Position numbers and translations under genes: made by a program
NCBI GenBank assembly: GCA_025602915.1
Contig: JAHLJZ010000005.1
Location: 186,001-250,000 of the forward strand
DNA: 64,000 bases
Origin: Paraphysoderma sedebokerense
Lineage: Eukaryota > Blastocladiomycota > Physodermatomycetes > Physodermatales > Physodermataceae
Direction: 5' to 3'
The notes under the pieces: generated by a model
Databases searched by the model: none
What the model was told of the DNA's origin: nothing
What the model saw: the letters and a program-made list of their open reading frames with translations, nothing else
Part shown: one piece after another, positions 34,541 through 46,839 of the stretch
Layout: every line of letters starts with the position of its first letter
Numbering within the stretch: the stretch's first letter is position 1

Positions 34541-36126
34541 TTATCTATTGATGTCGTCCAGCCATTTGAAAAATTTACAGCTATTTCCATTATTCACTTT
34601 TCCACCATCGCAGCTATAAAAATATCTTCCCCTATGCTGACTATTATAATCCATAACTACTCTCAAAATAGCTTGTATCCGACAATGACACAACGGTGGA
34701 TTAGCGTACTCCGAACGAAAAAGACGAAATGTAAGGTTTATTCTCTTAGTCCCCGAGATTGGGTGAGGCTGTAGCGCGGTAGGAGGACAAGAGAGAACGG
34801 CATGCCGGTAAAGTTCCTGAAGATGGGTTCATCTTCTGTCAGTTACTGAAAGAAAGATCAAGGAATGAAAGCGCTGTACCTGACACGGAGGCTACGTGAA
34901 AAACAAACGAAAGATTAGTCAAGCAAAAAGTTGATGCTAAATGGGCTAACAAAAGACTTTTCAAACGTACCCACATAATTAAAAGGCTGTTATGTGGCAA
35001 GGGAATACTGTATATTTGAGACGTTGCGTTTTCAGGATCATCTGAATGAATCTGTCGTAAACGGAATTGCCGGGTAGCACCTAGACTTAGTGACGCAATA
35101 GTGGGAAACGGCCCAAGATTGGTGAGGCTATCAGAATGCCAATGAACCGCCTGAGATGCATCTGCGTATAGATTAGCAGCCACGACGTTGGCTTTCCATG
35201 GTATTCCATGCGCTAAAGGATGTCTACACCGACAAATTAGCTTACACTTCGGATGGAAGTCGAATCAAAATGGAAACATGCATTTCACGAAAACTCATCT
35301 CATTGGAGACTTTCTCCGAGATCAACGAATTTGCCAAGTCCATATCAGTTGGAAATAAACGACGGTCTTTAATCTGCTCTCCAAAATACCAAACGTCCCC
35401 GATTTCAGTAGCCTCTTTAGAACGATAAAAGCATCCACTCCTTGGCTCTCTAACTTTTCTTTCGAACAGATAGTAATCTTTGCTTATCCATGTGTTTGAA
35501 TCATTTAAAAGCTCAGATAAAAGTCGGCCGGCCAATTCAGGTGGGAGAAAATTCAAAAACAAAGAGCAAGGCAAATTTTCCTGGATGAGTTGAGGTTCAG
35601 ATAACGTGATGGTTTTGGTGAATTTTCGCTTTGTCGATATCGATTCGACCCATTTCAATACATCGTTCACCGATCTCGCAGCAATTGAACTCTCTAAGCT
35701 ATGCGATTCTGATTCAGTTTCGGTGATAAATTCTATACCTTCGTCGCCCTCGCACAAACTGAAATTTTCAACCTCGTATGATTCCTGGGCAAGAAATTCG
35801 TGAGAGGATTGTGGTGGATTCGAGTTATGCTGTGTCGAACTGAAAATGGTTGGTGGGCCGGATGGAGTGTAGTTTAGAGTACAATCGCTGGGCCCAGAAT
35901 TGCTGCTATTCGTTGAAAGACGCCGTTTGCTTTTATGTGATGTAAAGTAATCGATTGGTAATTGGCGCTTTTTGGAGGAATCAGTGGGTTTATTGGCTTC
36001 GCTGATTAAGTAATCAGAGGCCGCATCTATGTTATAATTAGAGCGTACGAGAGCATGTAAAATCCGGTCAATTGGAGTGTCTTCGAATATAGATGAAAGA
36101 ACGGCAATAACTGCATCAGAGTCCAT
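34541..36126 (-). CDS. AlkB-type 2OG-Fe(II) dioxygenase with N-terminal CUE-like and C-terminal GRF zinc finger
   Basis: Probable nucleic-acid demethylase of the ALKBH2/3 kind. Residues 1-50 look like a CUE/UBA ubiquitin-binding fold (IAVLSSIFEDTPIDRILHAL..YNIDAASDYLI). A nuclear-like basic stretch follows (SHKSKRRLS). The oxygenase core has FLNFLPPELAGRLLSELL, IPWKANVVAANLYADASQAV, the iron-binding WHSD (HxD), LGPFPTIASLSLGATRQFRL, the distal histidine in ELYRHAV and the 2OG-binding arginine in KRINLTFRLF. The last exon encodes a GRF zinc finger, PPLCHCRIQAILR, GRYFYSC and SCKFFKWLDD, with the four Cys ligands and the FFKW end typical of APE2 and topoisomerase III. Four or five exons, about 430 aa. 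All catalytic and zinc ligands are present. The GRF finger suggests targeting to single-stranded DNA or RNA. Confidence 0.87.
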
Positions 36127-36612
36127 ATTGATGGACGGGAATGATTTCGAATACTGACGAGAAGAGGAAGCGCCAAATCACGACCCAAGGAAGTCAGGCC
36201 CATGAAGCTGACGAATATACGATCGAATTATTATTTTTAATTTTAAATTAAAATAGGGAATTTACATCATAATTATCTCGTTTATAAGTACAATTTCTTG
36301 TGAACTCGTAGCCGATGCCAGGTAACGAAAAGATGAACGATATAAAATATGCAGTGACAAAAAATGAAGACCTACCCCAACATTGATCAAATGACCATAA
36401 ATTTATGCTGGTATGTACTGCGATTCTGATCTTCTACCCGTGAGAAAAGAATTATTTTTGCGTAATATGAAGTGCGGGTTGCACGTTTCTGGCTGCGATT
36501 AAATTGAAGTATCCAAACAAATAAATCCAGATTGTGCTTTATGGTTGCATGTCACTCAAAAAAATGAAAAAATGTGGAGATATTATACTGGAACAACAAC
36601 AAATTTAATAAT
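36127..36612. other. intergenic: AlkB promoter and PCS 3' end
   Basis: About 490 AT-rich bases between the AlkB-type start and the phytochelatin synthase stop, both on the minus strand. No gene seen. Confidence 0.4.
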
Positions 36613-38707
36613 TTATACGCCATTAACGGTTAAATTTTGGAAACTTCCGTTCAAACCGCTGTCCATTGAGGTGTTGCATGAACCATACAGCATCAACCTT
36701 CCATCTTCATCACAGCAACATCTTTTCAACGCCTCAATTTGTTCCCGCAGAGCTTTAATTTCATTTTTCACCAATAACGGCAGCTTTTCAAGGTTCCATA
36801 AAGCAACCACTTGATTGCTCAATTTATCAGGAAGCGTTGTTTCATGCTTTTTATACTCACATTTGTTCCCTTCATCGTGTCTGCATGTTCTCAAAACAGT
36901 CGGAATATCCAATGCAAACAACAGCAGCACTAAGAAAGCTTGATCGAATGAAGTCATTTGCCGCAGAAGAATGGGTGACGGCGGCGCTGGAATATCAGAC
37001 TCCGGCGGGGCTCTTCGATGGTGTGTCGGTTTGAAGGTGGTTAAGTCAACATCCGAATCACTTTTCTGACCCAGAGGAGTCGACGGCACGGAATGTGACT
37101 GATAATAACGAGAAGAACTTTTAAGGTTGATTAACCCAGTTTGACGAAGTTTGGATATAATTCGATACAATTTTGTATCTTCGATGAGTTGCAATAGTTC
37201 GACCATTTGAGCCTGATAGTGTTCGGCGAATGTATCAAGAGATAACCGACGCTCCAACTTCCTAGATGGAGGTACAAATGTTGAGGGGGGAGAGGATGAT
37301 GTTCCAGGAATGCTAAGACATAAACCCTCCGAAAGGGGAGGTAAGCCTTGGGATGGTGGAGCGATTGCCATTTGAGAATCCTTCTCTTGAATCTTACGTT
37401 CTTCTACGATTGTATGAAAATCCTCAGGTATATGATCAATTAGAACCTTCACAAAATCATCAATGCTGGTCAATGTGTTCTGAGACGCCGCTCTGAGAAT
37501 GTCGTTCGGTAACTGCTGAAAAAGTTTTTCAAAAAGCGTGGGAAAAGTATTCTTATCCACTCGAAGTTGAGACAGGCAAGATGAAGCGACGCTAAGGGCG
37601 CTCTTTTTCAGTATGGTGTATCCTCGAGGTTTTCCAGTATCCGGATCCTGGGGTAATAGGGCTTCCCATAATAAATCGACCGACACCCAATAGCTTGGGT
37701 ACTGACGACGGTGGCAATAAGTATTGATTGCTTTTTTTATCAACGATGAAATTACAAACCTTAAACCTCGCGACATCAAGAATTAAAACCATTTGTTCCT
37801 CGGCGCAATATCCCCCTACAGGAGAAAAATGCCCCATTCCGGTTTGCTTCAAAGACTGTCAGAGAGCTTATTTCACGCATTTCAATTAGCGATGAAGCAT
37901 ACCTGCAAAGTTCCACGATGAAACGAGACACAGAGAATTTCATCTGGAGTTTGACTAGTCCGTATTATGTCCTGGTGAAATTTGTCTTTCGTCCTTGATG
38001 TTTCCGTCAGTAATCAAGAAATATTTCATATCAGACTACAGTTTTCTTACACTTTGTCAGCCCTTAATACCTTCGCGGTTAAGCCGTTACATCGAGCTAA
38101 ACAACTGGATCATACTTGTGTAAGCCCGAGTTCCTTATAAATTTCCTAAAGATGAATCGCCATATTACCCAAACTCTGCAATTGTTATTCCAGTTTGTTT
38201 GATTTCTTCCAACGCTCTACAACAATCCAACATGCTGTCGTCAAACCATCTCCAAGGACCTACGGTACAAGATACCATTTAGATACCTGACTTTCCTATT
38301 TCTTGAGATAATGCAAAGTACTACCCTTCCACTGTCTTTGAGGATCAACCTAAATTCAAAAACTGTCAGCTCTAGGATTATGTGACATACTCTCTCAATA
38401 AAACTTGAAATATACCTCTAGTGCGTTCAGAACCATACAAAGTGTACCCAAACCGCAAAACGCTGTAACCTTAATCAGCCATCTTTATCCAGGCTAAACA
38501 TTTGAGGGATACGAACGACATACCAGGTTCCGATTGAGTGGTAAATTGGCCCGCCAGCTTGAAATAACTCTCCATATTATTCTCCTCGAGCGCTTTTTTA
38601 AACAGTTGTTTTCCCTTGGGGGAAGAGAAGTCGACGCATGTTGGAGGCAGCTGTCTTTTGTAAAAGGTGGTGTTACTAACAAGCGATGTCGATGGGGCCG
38701 ACGACAT
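36613..38707 (-). CDS. PCS: phytochelatin synthase (glutathione gamma-glutamylcysteinyltransferase)
   Basis: Papain-like transpeptidase that joins gamma-Glu-Cys units from glutathione into phytochelatins, which bind cadmium, arsenic, zinc and copper. The N-terminal catalytic domain reads [36 protein letters not shown], then [18 protein letters not shown] with the nucleophile Cys (AtPCS1 Cys56). After [13 protein letters not shown] come [25 protein letters not shown] with the catalytic His (His162) and [15 protein letters not shown] with the Asp (Asp180). The triad is complete. The C-terminal half of about 350 aa is Ser/Pro-rich with scattered cysteines and ends in KRCCCDEDG, a likely metal-sensing cluster. 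Roughly eight exons with introns inside the catalytic domain, so this is a resident eukaryotic gene, not a recent bacterial import. Divergent from CHMP2B with 148 bases between start codons. Confidence 0.92.
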
Positions 38708-38855
38708 TTCTCTGCTGGCAGCACCAATATCTCTGTGTCTATACAATGTTGGTTGCAATGTGTTATCGAATTGTACACCTTGTGTATGTTTTGAGAGGAA
38801 TTGGAATCCCTCGAGCCGTTTCCGCGTCTTTGCCTTCTCATTCTTGTGCAACAAA

Positions 38856-39923
38856 ATGAACCCTCTCAATCTCTTTAAAAAGGAAACTCCAAAGGGTATA
38901 TCTTTACTCTGTTACAGCGTATACAAGCTATAGAGTTAGTAACCTAATTACTCATTGTGAAAAGAGCAACTTCGAAAGCAGCAACGAGAATTAAAATCTG
39001 TTCAGAGAGATTTAGAACGAGATCGATTACAACTCGAACGACAAGAGAAGCAAATTGTATGGATGTTTGCAACATTATCAATGCTTTTCTGTTTGGATAA
39101 CATTATCGAAGTTTGCAGTACTCTAACTCCGTGTTTCTCCAATGTCCATAGGAACTTGAGATAAAAAAGGCAGCAAGAGCTGGAAACCAAACCCTATGCA
39201 AACAGTATGCTAAGCAACTAATTCGAATTAGAAAACAGAAAGAGAAGTCTTTCGGTGCTTCAGCTCAAGTGAGCGCAATTGGGCATAGAGCCACCGTAAG
39301 TTGTCCCTCTTAAGTCTCCGACACCTAGGACTCAATTTCCCAGTTGACCGTTATATATTATAGGCAATGCATTCATGTATAATCTTTCTTTTTAATCGCC
39401 TTCATGCATCGAATGACAGTTCTAATGGAACATATTTTCTATTTAAGCGGTCGCAATATCGACGGCGATGGCCGGAGCCTCGAAAGCCATGGCGAAAAGT
39501 AACAGCCAAATTAGTATAGAAAAATTACAGAATACAATGATGGAATTCGAGAAGCAGAATATGGAGATGGATATGAAAGAAGAAATGAGTACGTTTTTCT
39601 CATTCAACTGGCACAATCTAAACCGAAGGGTGAGATGGAAGGCTGATACCTCTTTCTCTCAGTGAATGACACAACAGATGATGTGATGGACGAGCAAGAG
39701 GACGAAGAAGAAGGCGAAAATATTTTGAACCAGGTGCTAGATGAAATTGGAATTGAAGTGGGATCAAAGGTATTTCTCTTTGCTGTTGTAGCTGTTAGTC
39801 GGTTCTGTGCTGACATTTTTCGTCGTATAGCTGGCGGATGCTCCGAGGACTAAATTACCAGAGCAAACGGTGGAAGACCAACAAATTGAAGCCAGATTGA
39901 AGCAGCTTAAAAACTTGCAATAA
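38856..39923 (+). CDS. CHMP2B: ESCRT-III subunit, CHMP2B-like
   Basis: Snf7-family filament subunit for endosomal sorting, abscission and membrane repair. Seven short exons. The N terminus starts MNPLNLFKKETPKEQLRKQQ, followed by the basic core helix (LQLERQEKQIELEIKKAARA, then CKQYAKQLIRIRKQKEKSF) and helix 3 (GASKAMAKSNSQISIEKLQN). Then come EKQNMEMDMKEEMINDTTDD, an acidic patch and ILNQVLDEIGIEVGSKL. The C terminus IEARLKQLKNL is a MIM1 motif that recruits the Vps4 AAA ATPase. The ILNQVLDEIGIE stretch and spacing fit CHMP2B better than CHMP2A/Vps2. Intact. Confidence 0.92.
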
Positions 39924-40098
39924 ATTACTGTACTTATTAGTATTCAAATCACCTGATCCGGTTAAACCGTTATTCTTAGTTGAACTCCACATTAATTGCT
40001 GATCTATATCCAATGCCTATGAGTGAAATGATATTGCTATATTGTTTTTCATTTATGTACAGTATCATAAATAGCAGGTAATTAACGGCAGGAAATTT

Positions 40099-43000
40099 CT
40101 ATATTGCTAGCTGGGGTAACCTCAATATGATTTCTTCGTTCGTTCCGTTTTGGGTTCCATCTACAGTTGTATCTCCGTTCTCATTGATACGATATGCTGA
40201 CATGTCCACTGCAATTTCTTCCTTGCCACGAGAGCTCATTGGCAATGCGGGTAAAGTGTTGAGAACATAGGTTAAATCCGTCACCTCTACTTTCCCCATT
40301 TTTATAGCCCTCAGTTTCTTCACCTCATGAATTAATTCTAAATTTTGTTTCACAAGATTTAAGTTGTTCTGCCTAAATGTTTTAGCCTGTGTATCTGCTT
40401 CCTGTCGTAATCTGGTGATAGAATTTTGAAGGTATCGGACCTGCCGCTCATTTTCTTTTGCTGCTGGTTGATCTACCAAGGGCGGCGGGTTCGGTGGCAT
40501 CTTTTGGCAGTATTTGACGTGAAGATTTTCAACAGATTTCTATAGTCAAAACCAAAGATTAGTGACGCAGATTGATGAATGAAAGTTTTTTTAATTATAC
40601 GACCTTAAGCACTGCAGGGTCTTGAATGAAATCTATAGCATAAGTTAAATCAGTCTGGATTTGTTTGATTAAATGTATGAGTTCGCGCTTCCTTCTATAT
40701 TCATTGCGATAATCATCTTTTGCTGTCGTCAACGAGTCCTGTAGAATCTGACGCTCTTCAATCATGATACGTTCACTTCGATGGAGACTTTCCAGGGCTT
40801 CGTTGATTTCCTGGAAATCAGCATAATCAGTACCCGAGACATCAAGAATACGCTTAGATATGCAAAGCTAACCGATATCTGTTTTGTCATGTTAGAAATT
40901 TCTTGCTCTTTGGGTTCTATTTGCGTTTTGAGATGCTTAATTTTAAAATCCAGAACAAATCTGAACTTTTCTAACTCTTGATTTTTCTTCTTCAGTTCGT
41001 ACATCCGCTTTTCTTGGTCTTGTATGCCCTTATCCCTTTCAGCCATCTAGTATTTGTCGCATTAAAACGCTTCACACAACGAGGAGATTCCATCGAGAAT
41101 AACGTACCTCTCTCCTCTTATTACTCATTTCTTTCTCCAGTGTAACTAATACTTTTCGCAGTTTAGTTTCGTTTTCCTTCAATCTAATAATCTCATTTTT
41201 GCTATCTTCAATTTCTTTGTTGAATGTCAAGAATCTTTTCTTCATGATGCCATTTTCCCCTTTCAACCTCAAACAAAGATCGAGTTCAGTTTTGAGAATG
41301 TTTTCGTACATTTTCTCTTGGTTTTGAATTTCCGAATCAATGTCCTCTGATATTTGCTTTTGGCATTCTTGATGCTCGCGGGTTTGATATCTCATATCTT
41401 CTTGAAGCTGTCGATTGAGATGGGCATCAATAGCATGCAGAGAGTATTAAGCGACATATACAGTACCTTGGACAATTCCTGGGCTTTTATACGTAACTTA
41501 TCGTCGTAAATTTGTGAAAGCTGGTGACATTCCACAGTTCGATTTTGCTCGGATAATTTAAAATTTTCATCCCAATAACGCTGTTTCTGTCGCGATTCTT
41601 CCTGCAAGACATTATATTTCTCAAATTCCGCCATTAGCTTGTTGTTATTCTTATTTTCCGCATCCTATTATAACTTGCCGCGTTAGACGGAAATCTCATA
41701 AAAAGCCTAAATGGTGGAAATACATGCCCTGTATTCTTGCCGATTTTTATTCATTAGCAATTCATAGTCTTCGCGATGCTTCGTGTCCTCTTTGTCTTTT
41801 TCAGCTCTTAATACCGCAGTTTGCAACCGTAAGGATTCAATCACTTTTGCAAGTTCTGTTGTTAATTCTTTCATCTTTTCCTGCAGATGCATATCTTTCA
41901 GCCGAATTTGATAATCGTGTTCAATCTTCAATTCTTCCATTCGATTCTTTAATTCAATGATGGAAGAATTCTTTTCCTCCAAGTCTGTCTTCGTCACGAG
42001 CACCTTGAGAATAGGTGGTAATTAGATTTAGCTCGCATATGAGGAGGTCAATTACGTACCTCCTCTGCAAATGTCACTTCCAGCGGTTGTCCCCGCGTAT
42101 TTTTGGTGTCGCGATCAGTTATCCGATAAATGTAAATGAATCCATCTTCACAAGCACTGAAGAGATATCGATCGTCAAAGCTAATCCTCAGCTTTGTCAC
42201 CGGTACACCGTGAGCTTGATGCTCCTGTGCTAATTCGTCGGCGTCCAAATCGGTCAGGTCTGTGGGGAGCGGAAATCGCACTGCCTTGACCGTTCCCAAA
42301 ATTGTTGACACAAACATCATCTTCCCGCTGTTTGAGATTAGTACTTGAGTCAAGCCTACGGACGATTGAAGCTCCCGGACAACAACCGAATCCGTGATTT
42401 CCTATTAAGTTGAACATTTGAGCTGCTTCTGAATGCACTATTACAAATAAATTTCTTCTACCTTCAACATCTTATCTGTTCCGACGGCGAAAACTGTGCG
42501 ATCGTTGACGCTCCCACAAACGGCGGAGCTGTAACTGCATGATTTTATAATGCATTCGTTTTCTCGCTTCAAGTCTTTAACGGTCCATGTATACACTGCT
42601 CCGTCACTTCCTGCTGAAACCAATTTTGTGTCGTCAAGTGACCAATACAATGATCTGATTTTTCCGTTGTGACCCTTCAAAGTGGCTAATACCTCGAACG
42701 ACCTGAAGACAAAGAATTATTGCTTAGCATAGCAACAACTAAAAAATAGCGTTCTTACCATGTAGAGTATAGCGAAATAACACTGCCCTGAGCAGCAGCT
42801 AAAAATTGCCCTCCTGAGCTGAACGCACATTCTCTGCAACCTCTAACACTAAGCTCCCGATACACCCGTAGATCATCCGTTAGAATACTCATCATCCTTA
42901 GCTTGTCAGTAAATCCTGCTATCAAGTACAGGCCACTTGGATGAATGCTAACACTGAGAGGTTCTTCAGCGAAATACTTTGTCATCTCTAACGTCCTAGT

Positions 43001-44597
43001 GATGTAATTCCAAACGCGGATTGATTTGTCTATGGAGCAGGTCGCAATTAAAGGTTTGCGAACACATGCTGCCAGACCGGTAATGGCGCCATGATGGGCT
43101 TTGGGAAAAACCAGCTTGGGGACGCTATCTTCAGGCTAAAAATTGAAAGGGTAAGGTTTGACGGATAGTGGAGGATGAAGACTATGTCCTACCTTTTTAG
43201 TGTCCACTGCTGAAGAAACGTTTACGCTGACCGTCTGATTATCCTGATCAGTAATAATAAGGACATTTCCTGCCAATGCGGTTCCTTTTATCCTCGTTTG
43301 TTCAAAATTTAAGTTGATGGTTTTAGTTGCTTTATAATTCTCTGTCGATTCATGTTGTTCGTCATCTGATTTTACGCGATCAAACAAATGGACTGAACCT
43401 GGACAAACAACAACCAGAGATTGAGCAGTAACATGTAATGAGTCGATGGAGGGAGAAGTAGGTTTTGGATTTGCTCCGTTATCAGTCGATGCGGGAACAG
43501 AAATGCTGATGGTGTTCTTAATTGTTGCAGATGTATGTTCGATGATGTGAATGCTGCCTGTACTAGTGGCAACTGCAGAGCGGTCTGCTGATATCCATGC
43601 GTGGCATGTAACTAACTACTTAAACAGCTTAGTTACAGCATTCCCTTGCTATGCGTCAATAGGATTACTTACTGATCTCTGAAGTCCCTCGATTGCTTTG
43701 CTAATTTTCACATTGGCTTCAGAAATTGTCAAATGTCGAAAGAGACCTTCAGCAACAACTACTGTTTGCGAATCGTCGAAAGGGTTTACGCTAATAGTCA
43801 ATCGATCCAACTGTTTTGATTCACTGCGTGAATATTTGACATCACTGTGTAGAGGTATTTTGGCGGCAGCAAAACATCTCGTTTTATCCCACAGCCACAA
43901 GGACAGTGTGTTACTTGCGCTCAGTAAAGCCAGGTATTTTGAATCAGCGGAAAAATTCATGGAGATGACATCCTGTGGATGAATGTTGAAGAAATGAGCT
44001 ACCGGCGTGCAATTCGGCGTAACATCTTTCAACCAACCTCCTTCAAATCAGCAGCAGATCCTTGTAAATCTTCAATGGCCAAAGTTTTCCTTTTCCGAAA
44101 GTCTGGCAATGCATATATATTGATGCATGGTTTGGCATTAGGCTGTGTCATTCCATGTTGATTCGCTGTTGCATCTGCGCATTTGTCTGCGACTGCCACC
44201 AGACTTTTGTCTCCAGAAACTGTGATACAAGATATGACCGAAGATTTCGTGCCATTCGGAATAAGTTTCTGCGACTTGGTTGTAAGATTATATTCTAATT
44301 GTGAGATGTTAAAGCAGAGATTTGAAATGAGACGAATCAGTTAATTCAGCCAAGCACTTGTATTCGAATGGTCAATTATGCCTCTCACCAACAATATTTG
44401 CCCCGGCTGCATATATGATTGTGTTGCCTTCGTCTACAAAAGAGATTGAATTGTGTCCGGTTGATCGTAAACCGAAAACATAGCTGGAGATAGGGACGAC
44501 ATCGTAGGACAACAGGGAAAATTATAAATGATGTGGCTGCTAATTCAAAAATTGGCTTGTTGGCTACATACCTCGGTACAACACTTGCAATCGACAT
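40099..44597 (-). CDS. CFAP57: cilia- and flagella-associated protein 57 (WD-repeat plus coiled coil)
   Basis: Axonemal protein that anchors and regulates inner dynein arms (Chlamydomonas FAP57). About fifteen exons. The first residues ([20 protein letters not shown]) match the family start. The N-terminal half is a run of WD40 blades, for example [35 protein letters not shown]-type text at 42960-43030, [20 protein letters not shown] and [20 protein letters not shown]. The second half, from about 42060 downward, is continuous coiled coil ([40 protein letters not shown]), ending after a short Asn/Thr-rich tail. Length and order agree with CFAP57 (about 1,200 aa). Divergent from DNAAF11, another flagellar gene. 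Intact as far as the exons can be followed. Confidence 0.92.
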
Positions 44598-45007
44598 GAT
44601 GGTTGCTGATATCTGCTTTACTTATATCATCAGTTAATAACTCCAGGCAAGTAATCATTTCAGCGTTGAATCGTTGATACATCAAACAAGTTCAACCATT
44701 GATTGCGTGATTGTACATGGTTTTCCGCAACTTAAGGATCATCAGAATATATCAACTCACCTTACTATGTATACGTCAATTTGCAGCTATGTCTGATGTA
44801 TATTCAGATTATGTCATATATATTTTTTCGTTGCTGGACAGTAGTGATTTGTACCAAGATTTTCAATGCGATTTTCGTGTCTGGACAATAGCATTCACCT
44901 GTCCACCATCGCGGAACGGAGACTTCCAGCACTCCGATTTCTTTAGCATTCAAGGATTTTATCAACCAAGCCGATTACGATGGTCCAGAGAAGTCAGTTT
45001 ATTTACC
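44598..45007. promoter_or_regulatory. bidirectional promoter region CFAP57 / DNAAF11
   Basis: About 410 bases separate the CFAP57 start from the probable DNAAF11 start; less if DNAAF11 begins further upstream. A frame on the DNAAF11 strand is open across most of it, so part may be coding leader. I found no clear X-box. Confidence 0.45.
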
Positions 45008-46540
45008 ATGAATACCTTCGTTACTTGTCATATATCTAATCGGGTGTATCTTACAGTTACGGAGCAGTTGCTACGAAAGCGTGCTGAACACAACGATGGC
45101 GAACTGTCATCATTACAAGAAATCACCCTTCATCAATTTGATATCGAGAAAATTGAAAATCTTGATATATACTGTCGACATCTTAGAATTCTGTTTTTGC
45201 AGAACAATCAAATTCAAAAAATAGGTAACAGATTCCAGTTCGAGAAAATCAGCCACCGCTGTTTCTAACCCCAACAAATGGTTATCAGAAAACTTGCAAA
45301 AACTCAAAGAGCTGGAATACTTGAATCTTGCTCTTAACAATATAACTCGCATTGAGAATTTAGAAGGATGTGAATCGTTAAGAAAGCTCGATTTAACAGT
45401 TAATTTTATTGATGATATATTTTGTTTGGAAAACTTGCGAAAGAACGATAATTTGAGAGAACTGTAAGTGCAATACCGATAAGTATCAGAAACAACATTC
45501 TAACTTCAATCTTTGTTCAAAGTTTTTTAGTAGGTAATCCTATTACAGATGTGGCAGGATATCGGAACTTTGTGATAGCTACTCTCCCTCAGTTGGAGGT
45601 ATGTGAAACTTTTTGAGCTGATGTTCTTTCGCTGCTGGTTTACTTAAGCGATTTCAAGTCTCTTGATGGCGTTAGAATTGAAAGATCTCATAGAATTATT
45701 GCTGATCAAGAATATCCTACCCTCCGATCGAGGCTACTTTCCAAGGGGCAGCAAAACCCCAGTTCGAATAGCAAGTCAGATCAAGTTGCAGCACCTAGTG
45801 AGAAAGTCGCGACCATTCCACCTGATGGACATCCCAATCCAGAAGCTTACGATTTTCAACATTCTGTCACTGCGCACAATCCTCAGTCCCGTATTGAAAC
45901 TGCTCGACAACTGGCCAAATTGAAAGAAAACCAAGAATCGAAAACGAAGAAAGAACCGAAGCCACCAAAAACACTTATTAGGCCGGACGGTCGTATCTTG
46001 CAGTGCAACGAAGGAAATTATCCATTCAAATTCACATATTTAAAACATATCACCATACTTGAAGTCACTATTTCGAAGTTCTTAGATACAAGTTTGATGG
46101 ATGTGGAAGTTCAACCAACATACATCAAGGTTCTGATAAAGGGGAAGCTATTGCAGGTATTAGTTGGTTCCATAGAGTTGGAAAGCAAGGGTCATCTTGA
46201 AGCTGACAGAACCGTCGTGCAACGCAATATATCAACGGGCGCCCTGATCATTTATTGTGCCCATACAAATCCACCGATCGAGGGGAATGCGTTAGAGATC
46301 CTCAGATGGGAACAGAAGAAGGATGCCGAGGAGAGAAGGTTGAAGGAAGACGAGATGAAACGAAAAGAGAAAAAGAAGAAGGACGCTGATAACGAAAGAA
46401 TGTTGAAATATACAGATAGACAGAATTCGAATCTTGTTGGAGCAGTGAAGTCGCTCAAAGTCGAGAGAAGGGCTATTCAGAACAGATATGAAAGCGACGA
46501 CGAATTTGATGATGACGACGAAGTTCCGCCATTGATTTAA
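45008..46540 (+). CDS. DNAAF11: dynein axonemal assembly factor 11 (LRRC6/tilB)
   Basis: Cytoplasmic co-chaperone that helps preassemble outer and inner dynein arms before transport to the flagellum. Order: ITEQLLR-type start ([20 protein letters not shown]), five leucine-rich repeats ([48 protein letters not shown]), the LRR cap [20 protein letters not shown], a charged linker, a CS/p23-like domain ([20 protein letters not shown]) and the family's conserved last residues EVPPLI. About five exons, 400-430 aa. The start is not settled: an acceptor at 45055 leads into the conserved VTEQLL, and I give the nearest in-frame ATG; the frame is open back to 44789 and beyond. Divergent from CFAP57. 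Confidence 0.9.
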
Positions 46541-46839
46541 ATATATCTTTTGTACACCGAAGTGGTGTTTTATGTTAGAGAATATCTGTCCATAAAATCC
46601 AATATTATCTTCATGTATTGAAGAACGACTTGCGTCATGCGCGCCAGGCGTGCTTGTGAAAGACTGACGAGGAGAGTTACATTCTTTTGTGGCCGCTGAT
46701 AGTCAACACAAGAACGACAAATAAAAATAAGATTCGTTGATACAAAATACAATATTCTGAACGTTGATATTTTTCCACTGCTGTAGCGACATACCCTTCT
46801 GGCCTCCATCCTCTAATTCGACAGACAACCAGGCGCGGC

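Noticed and set aside
36613-38707. Phytochelatin synthase as a recent bacterial transfer
   Set aside because: It has the long eukaryotic C-terminal domain and several introns within the catalytic domain, and its base composition does not stand out.
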